DNA of 64,000 nt, from NCBI RefSeq assembly GCF_000938305.1, contig NZ_JYMT01000040.1:175357-239356 (forward strand), in the 5' to 3' direction. Position 1 is the stretch's first letter, and every line of letters starts with the position of its first letter. The position numbers and the translations under genes were made by a program. The notes beneath the pieces are model-generated. The model was given only the letters and a program-made list of their open reading frames with translations. It was not told the DNA's origin and ran no database searches. Of the stretch, positions 26,729 through 34,768 are shown piece by piece. This DNA is from Bradyrhizobium sp. LTSP885 (GTDB lineage: Bacteria > Pseudomonadota > Alphaproteobacteria > Rhizobiales > Xanthobacteraceae).

Positions 26729-27823
26729 ATGATCGCCCGCTCGCCCTTCGCAGTCTCGGTCCTGGCAGCCTCGGTCCTGCTCGCCGCGACCGTGACCCTG
26801 GTCGCGGCCACGACCTCCGCGGCGGCGCAAAGCAGCGGCGACACCATCGCGGTCCCGACGCTGCGCGCCAGCGTCACTGTCGCGGACGACATCGTGCGGG
26901 TCGGCGACCTCATAGACAACGCCGGCAGCGCCGCCACCGTTGCGATCTACCGCGCGCCGGACCTCGGCACCACGGGCACGCTGCCGGTCGCGCAGGTGTT
27001 GAACATGCTGCGCGCGCGCCAGGTCATCGGCGTCGACACTAGCGGCCTCAAGGAGATCACGGTGACGCGGCTGGCGCGCACGATCGACACCAAGGAGCTC
27101 GAGCAGCAGGTGGCGCACGCGCTCGAGCGCCGCCACGGCCTCGGCGATGCCGCCAATATGAGCCTGACCTTCGACCGCGATCCCGGTGACCTCCGCCTCG
27201 AAGCCACCAACACCGGCGCGATGCAGCCGGTCGCGGTGCGCTACGAACCGCGCAGTGCGCGCTTCGACGTCAGCTTCGAGATCGCCAATGCCGCCGGCGC
27301 CGCGCCGCTCAAGCTGCGCTTCACCGGAACCGCGATCGAGACCGTCGAGGCCGCCATCCTGACCCGCAGCGTCGAGCGCGGCGATGTGCTGAAGGCCTCC
27401 GACGTGGTGGTCGAACGCCGCCCGAAAGCGGAGGTCGGCACCGACGCCGCGGCGCGCGACAGCGCCATTGGCATGCAGGCCCGCCGCCAGATCACCGCCG
27501 GCCGGGCGCTGCGCACCCCCGATCTGGTCAAGCCCGATCTCGTCACCCGCGACCAGAACGTCACGCTGATCTACCAGAACGCCGGCCTCTACCTCACCGT
27601 CCGCGGCAAGGCGATGGACGGCGGCACCGAAGGCGACGTCGTCAGCGTGATGAATTTGCAGTCCAAGCGTGTCGTCTCCGGCACCGTGATCGGCCGCGGC
27701 CAGGTTGCGATCGAGGTCGCAACGCCGCGCCCGGCACCGGCCGCCGACGCCACCTCTTCGCTCGGCACCGCCCAGCCGCCCGCCACCGTCAAACTCAGTT
27801 CAGTCGCTCCAAACGCCGAGTAA
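26729..27823 (+). CDS. flgA: FlgA, P-ring assembly chaperone
   Basis: 364 residues from ATG 26729. A signal peptide (to about residue 35, ending AAAQ) precedes beta-rich N-terminal sequence and a C-terminal SAF/FlgA domain (AILTRSVERGDVLKASDVVV, then MQARRQITAGRALRTPDL, ending in the GRGQVAIEV strand). FlgA helps FlgI form the P ring in the periplasm. GAGG nine bases upstream favours 26729; ATGs at 26720 and 26723 are too close to it. It is longer than enteric FlgA. Confidence 0.92.
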   Translation: MIARSPFAVSVLAASVLLAATVTLVAATTSAAAQSSGDTIAVPTLRASVTVADDIVRVGDLIDNAGSAATVAIYRAPDLGTTGTLPVAQVLNMLRARQVIGVDTSGLKEITVTRLARTIDTKELEQQVAHALERRHGLGDAANMSLTFDRDPGDLRLEATNTGAMQPVAVRYEPRSARFDVSFEIANAAGAAPLKLRFTGTAIETVEAAILTRSVERGDVLKASDVVVERRPKAEVGTDAAARDSAIGMQARRQITAGRALRTPDLVKPDLVTRDQNVTLIYQNAGLYLTVRGKAMDGGTEGDVVSVMNLQSKRVVSGTVIGRGQVAIEVATPRPAPAADATSSLGTAQPPATVKLSSVAPNAE

Positions 27824-27828
27824 GTGTC

Positions 27829-28584
27829 ATGTCCCCGTATCGTACCAACCGCTTCCTCCTGACCGTTTCGCTGCTCGCGCTCGGAACAATCGCCAGCGGC
27901 TGCTCGGCAATCGACCGCCTCTCCCAGATCGGCGAGCAGCCGAAGCTGGCCTCGATCGACAATCCGACCACGGCGCCCGGCTACAAGCCGGTGCAGATGC
28001 CGATGCCGAAGCCCGAGGTCGCCTCCTACAGCCCGAACTCGCTGTGGCGAAGCGGTTCGAGGGCCTTCTTCAAGGACCAGCGCGCCGCACGCGTCGGCGA
28101 CATCCTCACCGTCACCGTGAACATCACGGACAAGGCCAATATCGCCAACGAAACGCAGCGCAGCCGCACCAATACCGAAGACTCCGGCGTCACCGATTTC
28201 CTCGGCGCGAAGACGCTCGGCGCCCAGGCGCAGAAGGTGCTGCCCGGACGGCTCTTGACCGCCGATTCCACCTCATCCAGCGACGGCAAGGGCTCGGTCA
28301 ACCGCCAGGAAGCGCTGCAGACCAACGTCGCGGCCGTTGTCACCCAGATACTGCCGAACGGCAATCTGGTGGTCGAAGGCAAGCAGGAGATCCGGGTCAA
28401 TTACGAAATGCGCGAACTGATCGTAGCCGGCATCGTACGCCCGGAGGATATCCAGAGCGACAACACCATCGACTCCTCGAAGATCGCGGAGGCCCGCATC
28501 GCCTATGGCGGCCGCGGCCAGATCAGCGACGTGCAACAGCCGCGCTACGGCCAACAGGTGCTGGACGTCCTGCTCCCGTTCTGA
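27829..28584 (+). CDS. flgH: FlgH, flagellar L-ring lipoprotein
   Basis: 251 residues. A lipoprotein signal ends at the lipobox IASGC (Cys near residue 25). The L-ring motifs follow: SLWRSGSRAFFKDQRAARVG, then GDILTVTVNI, and NLVVEGKQEIRVNYEMREL, with a C-terminal YGGRGQISDVQ. FlgH forms the outer-membrane bushing of the rod. It follows flgA by five bases and closes the operon at a strong hairpin terminator. Confidence 0.96.
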   Translation: MSPYRTNRFLLTVSLLALGTIASGCSAIDRLSQIGEQPKLASIDNPTTAPGYKPVQMPMPKPEVASYSPNSLWRSGSRAFFKDQRAARVGDILTVTVNITDKANIANETQRSRTNTEDSGVTDFLGAKTLGAQAQKVLPGRLLTADSTSSSDGKGSVNRQEALQTNVAAVVTQILPNGNLVVEGKQEIRVNYEMRELIVAGIVRPEDIQSDNTIDSSKIAEARIAYGGRGQISDVQQPRYGQQVLDVLLPF

Positions 28585-28643
28585 CCTCTCTTAAAGAGCT
28601 CCCACATCTCGTCGCGAACCTAGGCGCGGCGTGATGTACCAAC

Positions 28644-28684
28644 GCGGCCTCCGTTAGCTCCCCTAACGGAGGCCGCGGCATTTT
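28644..28684 (+). terminator. Intrinsic terminator after flgH
   Basis: A perfect 14-bp stem (GCGGCCTCCGTTAG paired with CTAACGGAGGCCGC) with a five-base loop is followed within four bases by TTTT. It lies 60 bases after the flgH stop and ends the flgF-flgG-flgA-flgH transcript. Confidence 0.85.
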
Positions 28685-28833
28685 GATCGCGCGCACCCGG
28701 GGAGCGAACGGTTCCCCAGCGGCGACGACGATTTCAGCACCACGAACGCCTGCAATTTCAGCAGCCTTAATCCGCAATCGCGCGGAACCATCTCCTGCCA
28801 TTGACGCTTGATGCGAACCCAGCAGGCGAACCT

Positions 28834-29682
28834 ATGGAGTGGGCGTTGAAAATACGGGCAGGCTACGACATCGCATTCCAGTGCTTCCAGGAAACCCCGA
28901 TGGTGCTGATGCTCAGCGTCCATCCGTCCCGCGCGCCGGACCTGAGGTCGGAGCATCGCATCAGCCTCTCCGGCGGCATCGCGTCACGCGATTACCTCGA
29001 TATGTTCGGCAACGTCTGCACGCGCCTCGTTGCGCCACCAGGCGTGATCGAGATCCGCAACGATTTCGTCATCGCCGACAGCGGCCGGCCCGACGAAGTC
29101 GCGCCCGCCGCGCGGCAATGGGCGATCGACGCGCTGCCCGATGACGTGCTGGTCTACCTGATGGGCAGCCGCTACTGCGACACGCAACGACTGTCCGAGC
29201 TCGCATGGTCGCTGTTCGGCGGCGTTGCGGAAGGCTGGCCGCGCGTCCAGGCGATCTGCGATTACGTCCACGACCGCATCGAGTTCGGCTATCACCACGC
29301 GCGCTGCGACCGCACCGCCTCCGAGGGCCATGCCGAACAGATCGGCGTCTGCCGCGACTTCGCCCATCTCGCCGTCACGCTGTGCCGCTGCATGAATATC
29401 CCGGCGCGCTACTGCACCGGCTATCTCGGCGACATCGGCGTTCCCCGCGACCCCGCGCCGATGGACTTCAGCGCATGGTTCGAGGCCTTCCTCGACGGGC
29501 GCTGGTTCACCTTCGACGCGCGCCACAACCATCCGCGGATCGGGCGCGTGGTGATCGCACGCGGTCGCGACGCCGCTGACGTCGCGATCTCCACGGCGTT
29601 CGGCATCACGCAGCTGGCGCGGTTCGCCGTTACCACCGACGAAGTGACGGACGAAAACCGCAAGGCGCAGGAAGCGGCCTGA
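28834..29682 (+). CDS. Transglutaminase-like cysteine peptidase-fold protein
   Basis: 282 residues. An N-terminal beta domain (IRAGYDIAFQCFQETPMVLM) typical of bacterial transglutaminase-like proteins precedes the catalytic core: IGVCRDFAHLAVTLCRCM holds the Cys, and SAWFEAFLDGRWFTFDARHN the following strand with candidate His/Asp. It lacks a signal peptide. The activity is unknown; such proteins are often linked to peptide or amide hydrolysis. The ATG at 28834 has AGGCGAA upstream. An unrelated insert after the flg operon. Confidence 0.85.
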   Translation: MEWALKIRAGYDIAFQCFQETPMVLMLSVHPSRAPDLRSEHRISLSGGIASRDYLDMFGNVCTRLVAPPGVIEIRNDFVIADSGRPDEVAPAARQWAIDALPDDVLVYLMGSRYCDTQRLSELAWSLFGGVAEGWPRVQAICDYVHDRIEFGYHHARCDRTASEGHAEQIGVCRDFAHLAVTLCRCMNIPARYCTGYLGDIGVPRDPAPMDFSAWFEAFLDGRWFTFDARHNHPRIGRVVIARGRDAADVAISTAFGITQLARFAVTTDEVTDENRKAQEAA

Positions 29683-29851
29683 CCGCCAAGAACTTGACCG
29701 GCACGACTTGGCCGGCCCAGCTTCAACCGGATACCGCTTCGCACAACTTGCGCCATCGCTTTTTCCGTTCGTTAACCGTCGCAACAAAGCGCAGTAGCCG
29801 TGCGCAAACTTGCACCGTAGCTAGAGGACAACGCAGGGTTTTCCAATTGCA

Positions 29852-30298
29852 ATGATTGCCATGCCCAGAGACGGTCAATATGCGGCCTGGTTCCGGACAC
29901 CGCGCGGCGAAGGCACCGGCATCGTCTATCTCGAAAACGGCAAGATTTCCGGCGGCGATTGCATGTTCGCCTACGGCGGCTCCTACGAGGTCGAGGATAA
30001 CCGCTTCACGGCGACGTTGACGACGCGCAGATACGCCGACGGCCCGACCACGGTGTTCGGTTGCGACGAGGTCGAGGCGCTGCTGACGGGCAAGTTCAAC
30101 GGCAACACCGCAGTGTGTTCGGGCACCGCCAGGCAAGCCCCCGATGTTCGTTTCGAGGCCACCCTGTTCCTGCAGCAGGAGCCGCCACCCGCGCCCGCTC
30201 CAAAGCCGCCGCCGGCGCACGCGGATCTGGCGCGGCTACCGAAAATCCCCTCCGACCGCCGCACCGCAACGCAGTTCGGCAACAAGCGCTTCGGCTGA
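29852..30298 (+). CDS. GrlR-like small protein
   Basis: 148 residues. The first 100 (DGQYAAWFRTPRGEGTGIVY, then GGDCMFAYGGSYEVEDNRF) resemble the GrlR-type beta barrel, known as a regulator of type III secretion in enterics; here its role is unknown. A proline-rich tail (PPPAPAPKPPPAHAD) follows. There is no signal peptide or membrane segment. The start may be 29852 or the internal ATG at 29861; no strong ribosome site separates them. Confidence 0.65.
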   Translation: MIAMPRDGQYAAWFRTPRGEGTGIVYLENGKISGGDCMFAYGGSYEVEDNRFTATLTTRRYADGPTTVFGCDEVEALLTGKFNGNTAVCSGTARQAPDVRFEATLFLQQEPPPAPAPKPPPAHADLARLPKIPSDRRTATQFGNKRFG

Positions 30299-30391
30299 AC
30301 CGATCCCCCGATGGCGTCTCCGCCCGGGCAGGCGTACGATCGCGCCTGCGCGAAGCGCAGCATCGCGATCGCAGCAAGCCGGGAGGATCTG

Positions 30392-30685
30392 ATGTATGCC
30401 GCCATCCGTCAGGCCAGGGCGAAGACTGGCTCCGCCGAAGAACTCGCGCGCCGGATCAAGGAAGGCGCGATTCCGATCATCAGCGACGTCGAAGGCTTCA
30501 TGGCGTATTACGTGGTCTATGCCGGCGACGACACGGTCACCGCGATCAGCGTCTTCAACAACCATGCCGGCGCCGAAGAAGCCAACCGCCGCGCGCTGGC
30601 CTGGATCGACGAGAATCTCGCCCCTCTGCTGGTCGGACCGGCCACCGCGGTCGCGGGTCCGGTGATTGTGCATACCAAGGCGTGA
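30392..30685 (+). CDS. Small dimeric-barrel-type (ABM-like) protein
   Basis: 97 residues (MYAAIRQARAKTGSAEELAR, then IISDVEGFMAYYVVYAGDDT and SVFNNHAGAEEANRRALAWI). The pattern of strands and helices fits the ferredoxin-like antibiotic-biosynthesis-monooxygenase fold; whether it is an enzyme is unknown. GGGAGGAT lies at ideal distance before the ATG at 30392, so the longer frame from 30311 is rejected. Confidence 0.75.
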   Translation: MYAAIRQARAKTGSAEELARRIKEGAIPIISDVEGFMAYYVVYAGDDTVTAISVFNNHAGAEEANRRALAWIDENLAPLLVGPATAVAGPVIVHTKA

Positions 30686-30758
30686 CGGCCGACAACGCGA
30701 CCGACGTTGCGCGGGCCGCGCATCGCGGATCGCACGGCTGCGACAATGCGTGAGTGCT

Positions 30759-31187
30759 TTATGCCTTCTTGCCCTTGCGCGCAGTCGCACGAGCCGGCGC
30801 TGACGCCTTCTTCGCCGGTTTCTTCGATTTGGCCTGGTTGAACGCGATCGCCGCCCTGATCAGGGTCTTGAGCGCGCGGTCGTTGATCTTGTCGCCCTCG
30901 AGGAAATCGATCGCGCGCCGCGCGTTGCCTTCCAGCCCGGCGTTGAAGAGCTTGTCGGGGTCCGGCAGGCTCGCGCCGTACATGAAGGTCAGCTTCACCT
31001 TGCCCTTGTGGGCATTGCCGACCGCGATGATGCCGTCGCGCTCCCACACCGGGCTTCCCATCCACTTCCATTCCTCTGTGATCTCAGGGTCGGCGCCGAG
31101 GATGCTCTTGCGCATGCTGGCGAACGTCTTGCCGCGCCAGTCCGTGATATCAGCGATCATCTGGTCGATACGTTCCGATGGAGTCAT
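30759..31187 (-). CDS. DUF1801-family protein
   Basis: 142 residues. The family core is present: ITEEWKWMGSPVWERDGIIA, then KVKLTFMYGASLPDPDKLFN and GNARRAIDFLEGDKINDRAL. The lysine/alanine-rich tail (KKPAKKASAPARATARKGKK) may bind nucleic acid or be disordered. The function is unknown. GAGAGG lies before the ATG at 31187; the longer frame to 31220 is less likely. Confidence 0.82.
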   Translation of the reverse strand: MTPSERIDQMIADITDWRGKTFASMRKSILGADPEITEEWKWMGSPVWERDGIIAVGNAHKGKVKLTFMYGASLPDPDKLFNAGLEGNARRAIDFLEGDKINDRALKTLIRAAIAFNQAKSKKPAKKASAPARATARKGKKA

Positions 31188-31220
31188 TGATGCCTCTCGT
31201 CCTGAGTCCTGTTCATGCAA

Positions 31221-31451
31221 TCACATCGACGATGCTGGCGTCGAGGCCTTCATCCGCCGCGGGCTCAGATAGGGCAGCGCGAACAGATACAGGCCGGAGA
31301 GCAGGAGCAGGATCAACGGGATCAGCGCCAGCAAACCGATCCAAACGGCTTGCTGCTGTTGGACGATGGCGATGACGTTGACGATGACCGCCACCGTGAA
31401 CGCGATCGAGAGCCAGCGGTGGAGTTGGCGTAACAAGCTATTCCAGTTCAA
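31221..31451 (-). CDS. Small two-helix membrane protein
   Basis: 76 residues with membrane segments at about 12-30 (WLSIAFTVAVIVNVIAIV) and 36-60 (AVWIGLLALIPLILLLLSGL). The start is a TTG with a perfect AGGAGGT five bases upstream, so it is likely translated despite the rare start. It may form a unit with the SRPBCC/ArsR pair on the same strand, but a repeat lies between them. I do not know the function. Confidence 0.7.
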   Translation of the reverse strand: MNWNSLLRQLHRWLSIAFTVAVIVNVIAIVQQQQAVWIGLLALIPLILLLLSGLYLFALPYLSPRRMKASTPASSM

Positions 31452-31488
31452 TGAGACCTCCTGTTGGATACTGCAAACAATGAAACTC

Positions 31489-31578
31489 CGTCATTGCTGC
31501 GAGGAGCGTAGCGACGAAGCAATCCATGGTTCCGCGTATGCGGTGCAGTGGATTGCTTCGCTTTGCTCGCAACGACGG
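31489..31578. repeat. Dispersed palindromic repeat (hairpin element)
   Basis: The left arm (31489-31526, containing GAGGAGCGTAGCGACGAAG then CAATCCA) pairs imperfectly with the right arm (31549-31578, TGGATTGCTTCGCTTTGCTC onward). A second copy of the right arm lies at 52387-52414. From memory, elements of this type are scattered through Bradyrhizobium intergenic DNA. Confidence 0.75.
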
Positions 31579-31626
31579 GGATAGAGCTGCGCAATTCTCC
31601 CTGCACCGCCCCGTGAAGCAGAAACC

Positions 31627-32058
31627 TCAGTCCGGCCTCGCCACGACCTGCTCGAGTTTTTCAAAGAACTGCTTCCATCCGGCGTGGGCGCCGCCATAGG
31701 CCTGCTTCTGGTTCGGCTGGAAGCCGGTCTGCTCGACGCGCAGGTGGGTCCCGGTGCGCGTCGGCGTCAGCGTGAAGGTCACCACGCTCTCCAGATTGAA
31801 CGCCGCATCCTCGTGCGCGAAATTCCAGGTGTAGGACAGCGTCTTGTTCGGCTCGATGGCGAGAACCTTGCAGTCCAGCACGCCACCCCAGTCGCCGCGA
31901 AGATTGAAGCTGTGCCCGACGACGGGCTTGAAATCGTTCTTCATCAGCCACTCCTCGATCAAATGCGGTTGCGTGAGCGCGCGCCAGAGCTTTTCCGGCG
32001 GATGGGAGATGTCGCGCTCGACAATCACCGCGCGCGTTTCAGTTGCTTGCATGGTCAT
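31627..32058 (-). CDS. SRPBCC/AHSA1-family protein
   Basis: 143 residues of AHSA1-like START fold: VIVERDISHPPEKLWRALTQ, then HLIEEWLMKNDFKPVVGHSF, SYTWNFAHEDAAFNLESVVT and AYGGAHAGWKQFFEKLEQVV. These proteins bind hydrophobic ligands and are very often paired with an ArsR regulator. Here the start overlaps the ArsR stop by four bases (ATGA), so the pair is translationally coupled. The ligand is unknown. Confidence 0.88.
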   Translation of the reverse strand: MTMQATETRAVIVERDISHPPEKLWRALTQPHLIEEWLMKNDFKPVVGHSFNLRGDWGGVLDCKVLAIEPNKTLSYTWNFAHEDAAFNLESVVTFTLTPTRTGTHLRVEQTGFQPNQKQAYGGAHAGWKQFFEKLEQVVARPD

Positions 32059-32378
32059 TGGTCCATCCTTTTGAGGAGGTCTTCGAGATGGTCGAACCGG
32101 TTCTGCCAGAAGTTGGCCATCTGGCCGGTCCAGTCGATCAGCGGAGCCAGCGCGCCGAGTTGCGCGCTGTAATGGGTCTGGCGCCCTTCATGGCGGTCGC
32201 GCACCAGCCCCGCCTGTTTCAGGACGCCGAGATGTTTCGAGACGGCCGGCTGCGAGACTCCGGCCCGCGCCGTCAGGGCTCCGACCGTCTGCTCGCCGTC
32301 GCGGCACAATCGCTCGAAGATCGCCCGCCGAGTCGGGTCAGCGAGCGTCCTGAACAGCACATCGTGGGTGTTAGACAT
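32055..32378 (-). CDS. ArsR-family winged-helix regulator
   Basis: 107 residues: VLFRTLADPTRRAIFERLCR, then VGALTARAGVSQPAVSKHLG is the DNA-recognition helix, followed by AGLVRDRHEGRQTHYSA, the wing. No metal-binding CxC motif is present, as is usual for members linked to AHSA1 genes. It probably represses its own operon. TAACCC and GGGTTA arms lie in the region just upstream (about 32391-32436) and could be its operator. Confidence 0.88.
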   Translation of the reverse strand: MSNTHDVLFRTLADPTRRAIFERLCRDGEQTVGALTARAGVSQPAVSKHLGVLKQAGLVRDRHEGRQTHYSAQLGALAPLIDWTGQMANFWQNRFDHLEDLLKRMDQ

Positions 32379-32615
32379 TGTTGATCAATAACCCGCTGGC
32401 TATGGATATACACATAACTGGCAAGCTATGGGTTAGTCAACTGGAATGTTCGGTGAACGTAAAAGAGGCTGCACCGCTCAGCACAGCGCCCGTCCTGAAG
32501 CAGCCTTGCGAGGCCGATTTATAACCACATAGCTATGTTATTGAGTCCGGGCGTCCCAGATCTGCCCGTCGAGCGGCTACGCAGCAAAACCCTCGTCAAT
32601 CTCGCGCGATCAGAA
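32379..32615. promoter_or_regulatory. Region upstream of the ArsR gene
   Basis: No gene is seen. An imperfect inverted pair, TAACCC and GGGTTA (about 32391-32436), lies directly upstream of arsR, and a similar short element (CATAGCTATG) lies near 32527-32536. They are candidate operators for the ArsR protein. Confidence 0.4.
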
Positions 32616-32786
32616 TATTCGTCTTTTCCGAATTTCAACTTGACGCGAACCCCAACTCACCCGTCTAATGTCGCCGTCTCACTCGATTGAGGGGCGCTCG
32701 CGATCGTCACGGACGTTGCGGTGAGATGCGGTGGCCGCTGCGGCACACGAGACGAACGTGCCGAGGCGGACGGTGAAGTCGTGTGG
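32616..32786. repeat. Left half of a dispersed repeat split by the island
   Basis: This noncoding stretch (containing GAGGGGCGCTCGCGATCGTC and CACGAGACGAACGTGCC) resembles, from memory, the left part of a dispersed repeat seen across Bradyrhizobium genomes. It stops at the 12-bp sequence GAAGTCGTGTGG, and its apparent continuation begins at the second copy of that sequence at 51934. Confidence 0.65.
32775..32786. repeat. Putative attL core, GAAGTCGTGTGG
   Basis: Twelve bases identical to 51934-51945 in the same orientation. It lies 147 bases before the integrase ATG. Outside it is dispersed-repeat sequence and inside it is A/T-richer island DNA. Confidence 0.65.
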
Positions 32787-32837
32787 GCTATATTTTGGCA
32801 CCCAGTGAGACACGCTGAGACTAAGAAAACCCTATAA

Positions 32838-32864
32838 TACAAGCTCTTTCTGTATAGGCTTGTA
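32838..32864. promoter_or_regulatory. Inverted repeat before the integrase
   Basis: TACAAGC and GCTTGTA separated by 13 bases, overlapping a TATAAT-like hexamer (32833-32838 region). It could be an operator for the integrase gene or a recombinase arm site. Confidence 0.4.
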
Positions 32865-32933
32865 GCGGGCTGTTTCTGCGGGTTTTGCCAAATATAGGGC
32901 CGGGCCCTTCACCCATCGCAGGACACAAAGCAC

Positions 32934-34406
32934 ATGACCACTACCGCCACCGTGGCGTCGATCGGCGCCACCAGCACCGCCGTGACGCCGACCGCGACCA
33001 GCACCACAGCCGCGCGCGGCACCGCCTCCACCACCGCCGAACCCGTTACCAAGCGCCCGCGCCGCACCAGCACTATCCTGACCGACCGCGCATGCCAGAG
33101 GAGCGTCACCAAGCGGGAGAAGGTCTACGACCGCAAATGCCCCGGCCTCTATGTCAGCATCATCCCGGCTGGCGTCGCGACCTTCAATTTCAAGTTCACC
33201 GATAGCACCACCGGCAAGCAGCGCTCGACCGTGCTGGGCGTCTACAACCCGGAGACCTTCACCGTCGAGCAGGCCCGTAGCAAGGTCTACGGGCTGAAAG
33301 GCATGGCCCCGACCGCGCTGGTCGAGCAGTTGCGCCAGACCACGGCGATCAAGACCGCGCGCGGCAAGACGGTCAATGAGGTCATTGAGGAGCGGATCGA
33401 CTGGATGAACACGCTGGTCCTCAAAAAGGACGGCGAGAAGCGCGCCCGGATCGAAAGCTGGGAGAATGTTGCACGCCATTTGCGCAACTTCATTAGCCCG
33501 AGACTGGGCAAGAAGATTGCCAGCGAAGTCACCAAGCACGACATTGCGACACTCTCGAATGACATCGTGGCGGGCGAGCACGGCGGCAAGGCGTCGGTTA
33601 GCAATGCCCGCCATATGCGCCGTGCGGCGTCCGGCCTGTTTAATTGGGCGTGCGAAGCGGGCCGCGACTACGTCACCGCATCGCCTTGCGCAAATCTGCC
33701 AAAGCTCGACGAGGAGCATCCCCGCGACCGCGCCCTATCCGAAGATGAGATCAGGACGCTATGGCACGGCCTCGACCGTAGCGATTTGCCGTGGGACCGC
33801 AGGACACGGCTGGCGCTCAAGTTCGCGCTGATCACAATGCTGCGTTCGGGAGAGATGTTGCCTATCCACCGCGACGAGATCAACGCCGGGGAAGGCACCG
33901 TCGACATCCCAGCGCGGCGGGTCAAGAAGCGTCGCGTCATCAACCAGCCGCTTTCTGATCTTGCGCTAGAGATCATTAGGGAGGCGATGGGAAACTATGA
34001 CTTCGCCTTCACGGGCCGCTTCGGCAACGCGCCGCTGGCTCGCCTAGCGATGTCTGGCGCACTGACCGGGACCAAGGTAACGAAGAACGGCAAGCGAGTC
34101 GCGCGCACGCCGGGCATCTGCGAACTGCTCGGGCTCGCGCCGTTCACGCCGCACGATCTGCGGCGGACGGCGGCGACGATGTGCGGCGAGCTTGGTCTGT
34201 CGGAGGGGAGCATTGCGCTCTGCCTCGACCACCAGGCCAATAAGGACGAGAACGGCAAGCCGCTGCCAGCGGTCACCCGCAAGGTCTACAATCGCGCCAC
34301 ACGCATCGTCGTCACGAAGAAGCGCGAAGTGCTTGAGAGATGGGCTGTCGAACTGCGGCGGATCATCGGCGAGCCTGTGGCGGACGATCTGCGGATGGCA
34401 GCCTGA
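32934..34406 (+). CDS. Tyrosine recombinase/integrase
   Basis: 490 residues. The N-terminal 45 are a Thr/Ala-rich low-complexity stretch. An arm-binding-like domain (DRKCPGLYVSIIPAGVATFN) and core-binding helices precede the catalytic domain. Catalytic residues are visible: Arg in ITMLRSGEMLP, HxxR in FTPHDLRRTAATM, His in ALCLDHQANK and Tyr in RKVYNRATR. It would catalyse site-specific integration and excision of the island. It reads inward, away from the left att core. The true start may lie downstream of the low-complexity region. Confidence 0.93.
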   Translation: MTTTATVASIGATSTAVTPTATSTTAARGTASTTAEPVTKRPRRTSTILTDRACQRSVTKREKVYDRKCPGLYVSIIPAGVATFNFKFTDSTTGKQRSTVLGVYNPETFTVEQARSKVYGLKGMAPTALVEQLRQTTAIKTARGKTVNEVIEERIDWMNTLVLKKDGEKRARIESWENVARHLRNFISPRLGKKIASEVTKHDIATLSNDIVAGEHGGKASVSNARHMRRAASGLFNWACEAGRDYVTASPCANLPKLDEEHPRDRALSEDEIRTLWHGLDRSDLPWDRRTRLALKFALITMLRSGEMLPIHRDEINAGEGTVDIPARRVKKRRVINQPLSDLALEIIREAMGNYDFAFTGRFGNAPLARLAMSGALTGTKVTKNGKRVARTPGICELLGLAPFTPHDLRRTAATMCGELGLSEGSIALCLDHQANKDENGKPLPAVTRKVYNRATRIVVTKKREVLERWAVELRRIIGEPVADDLRMAA

Positions 34407-34768
34407 TCAGCGCATAGCCCCCACCAGTGCGTTAGATCAGGGGGGCCGGTGGGTCGCGGGGTTATCCGGCCGTGGCGGGGCGATGGAGGGGCCTCGTCCG
34501 CTTTTGCTCGCACACCCGGCTCAAGTGGGACATAGCGGCATGTCGGCTACAGGCCGCAAGCTGACGTTGCTTGCTGATCCAACAAAGAGGCCACCCACTA
34601 GGGCTGACTTATCGCCTGTATTGAGGCTGGGCGAATTGGCTGAGCAACTGCACCCATCCCTCGAATAGCCGGGGATAACGCCACAACCGACGATTGGTAT
34701 ACATATCGGAGGTGCCACCCTGCTTTTTATCGCGAATCAGCGCGTATGGCGGCAACCTCAAGCAAAAG
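34407..34768. other. Gene-free stretch after the integrase
   Basis: 362 bases with no supportable gene. Its base composition shifts from GC-rich near 34450 to A/T-richer after 34650, where the foreign cargo begins. No clear terminator or promoter was recognised. Confidence 0.4.

Noticed and set aside
32616..32933. tRNA gene as the integration target
   Set aside because: No cloverleaf or CCA-type end could be found at either island boundary; the flanks are dispersed repeat.
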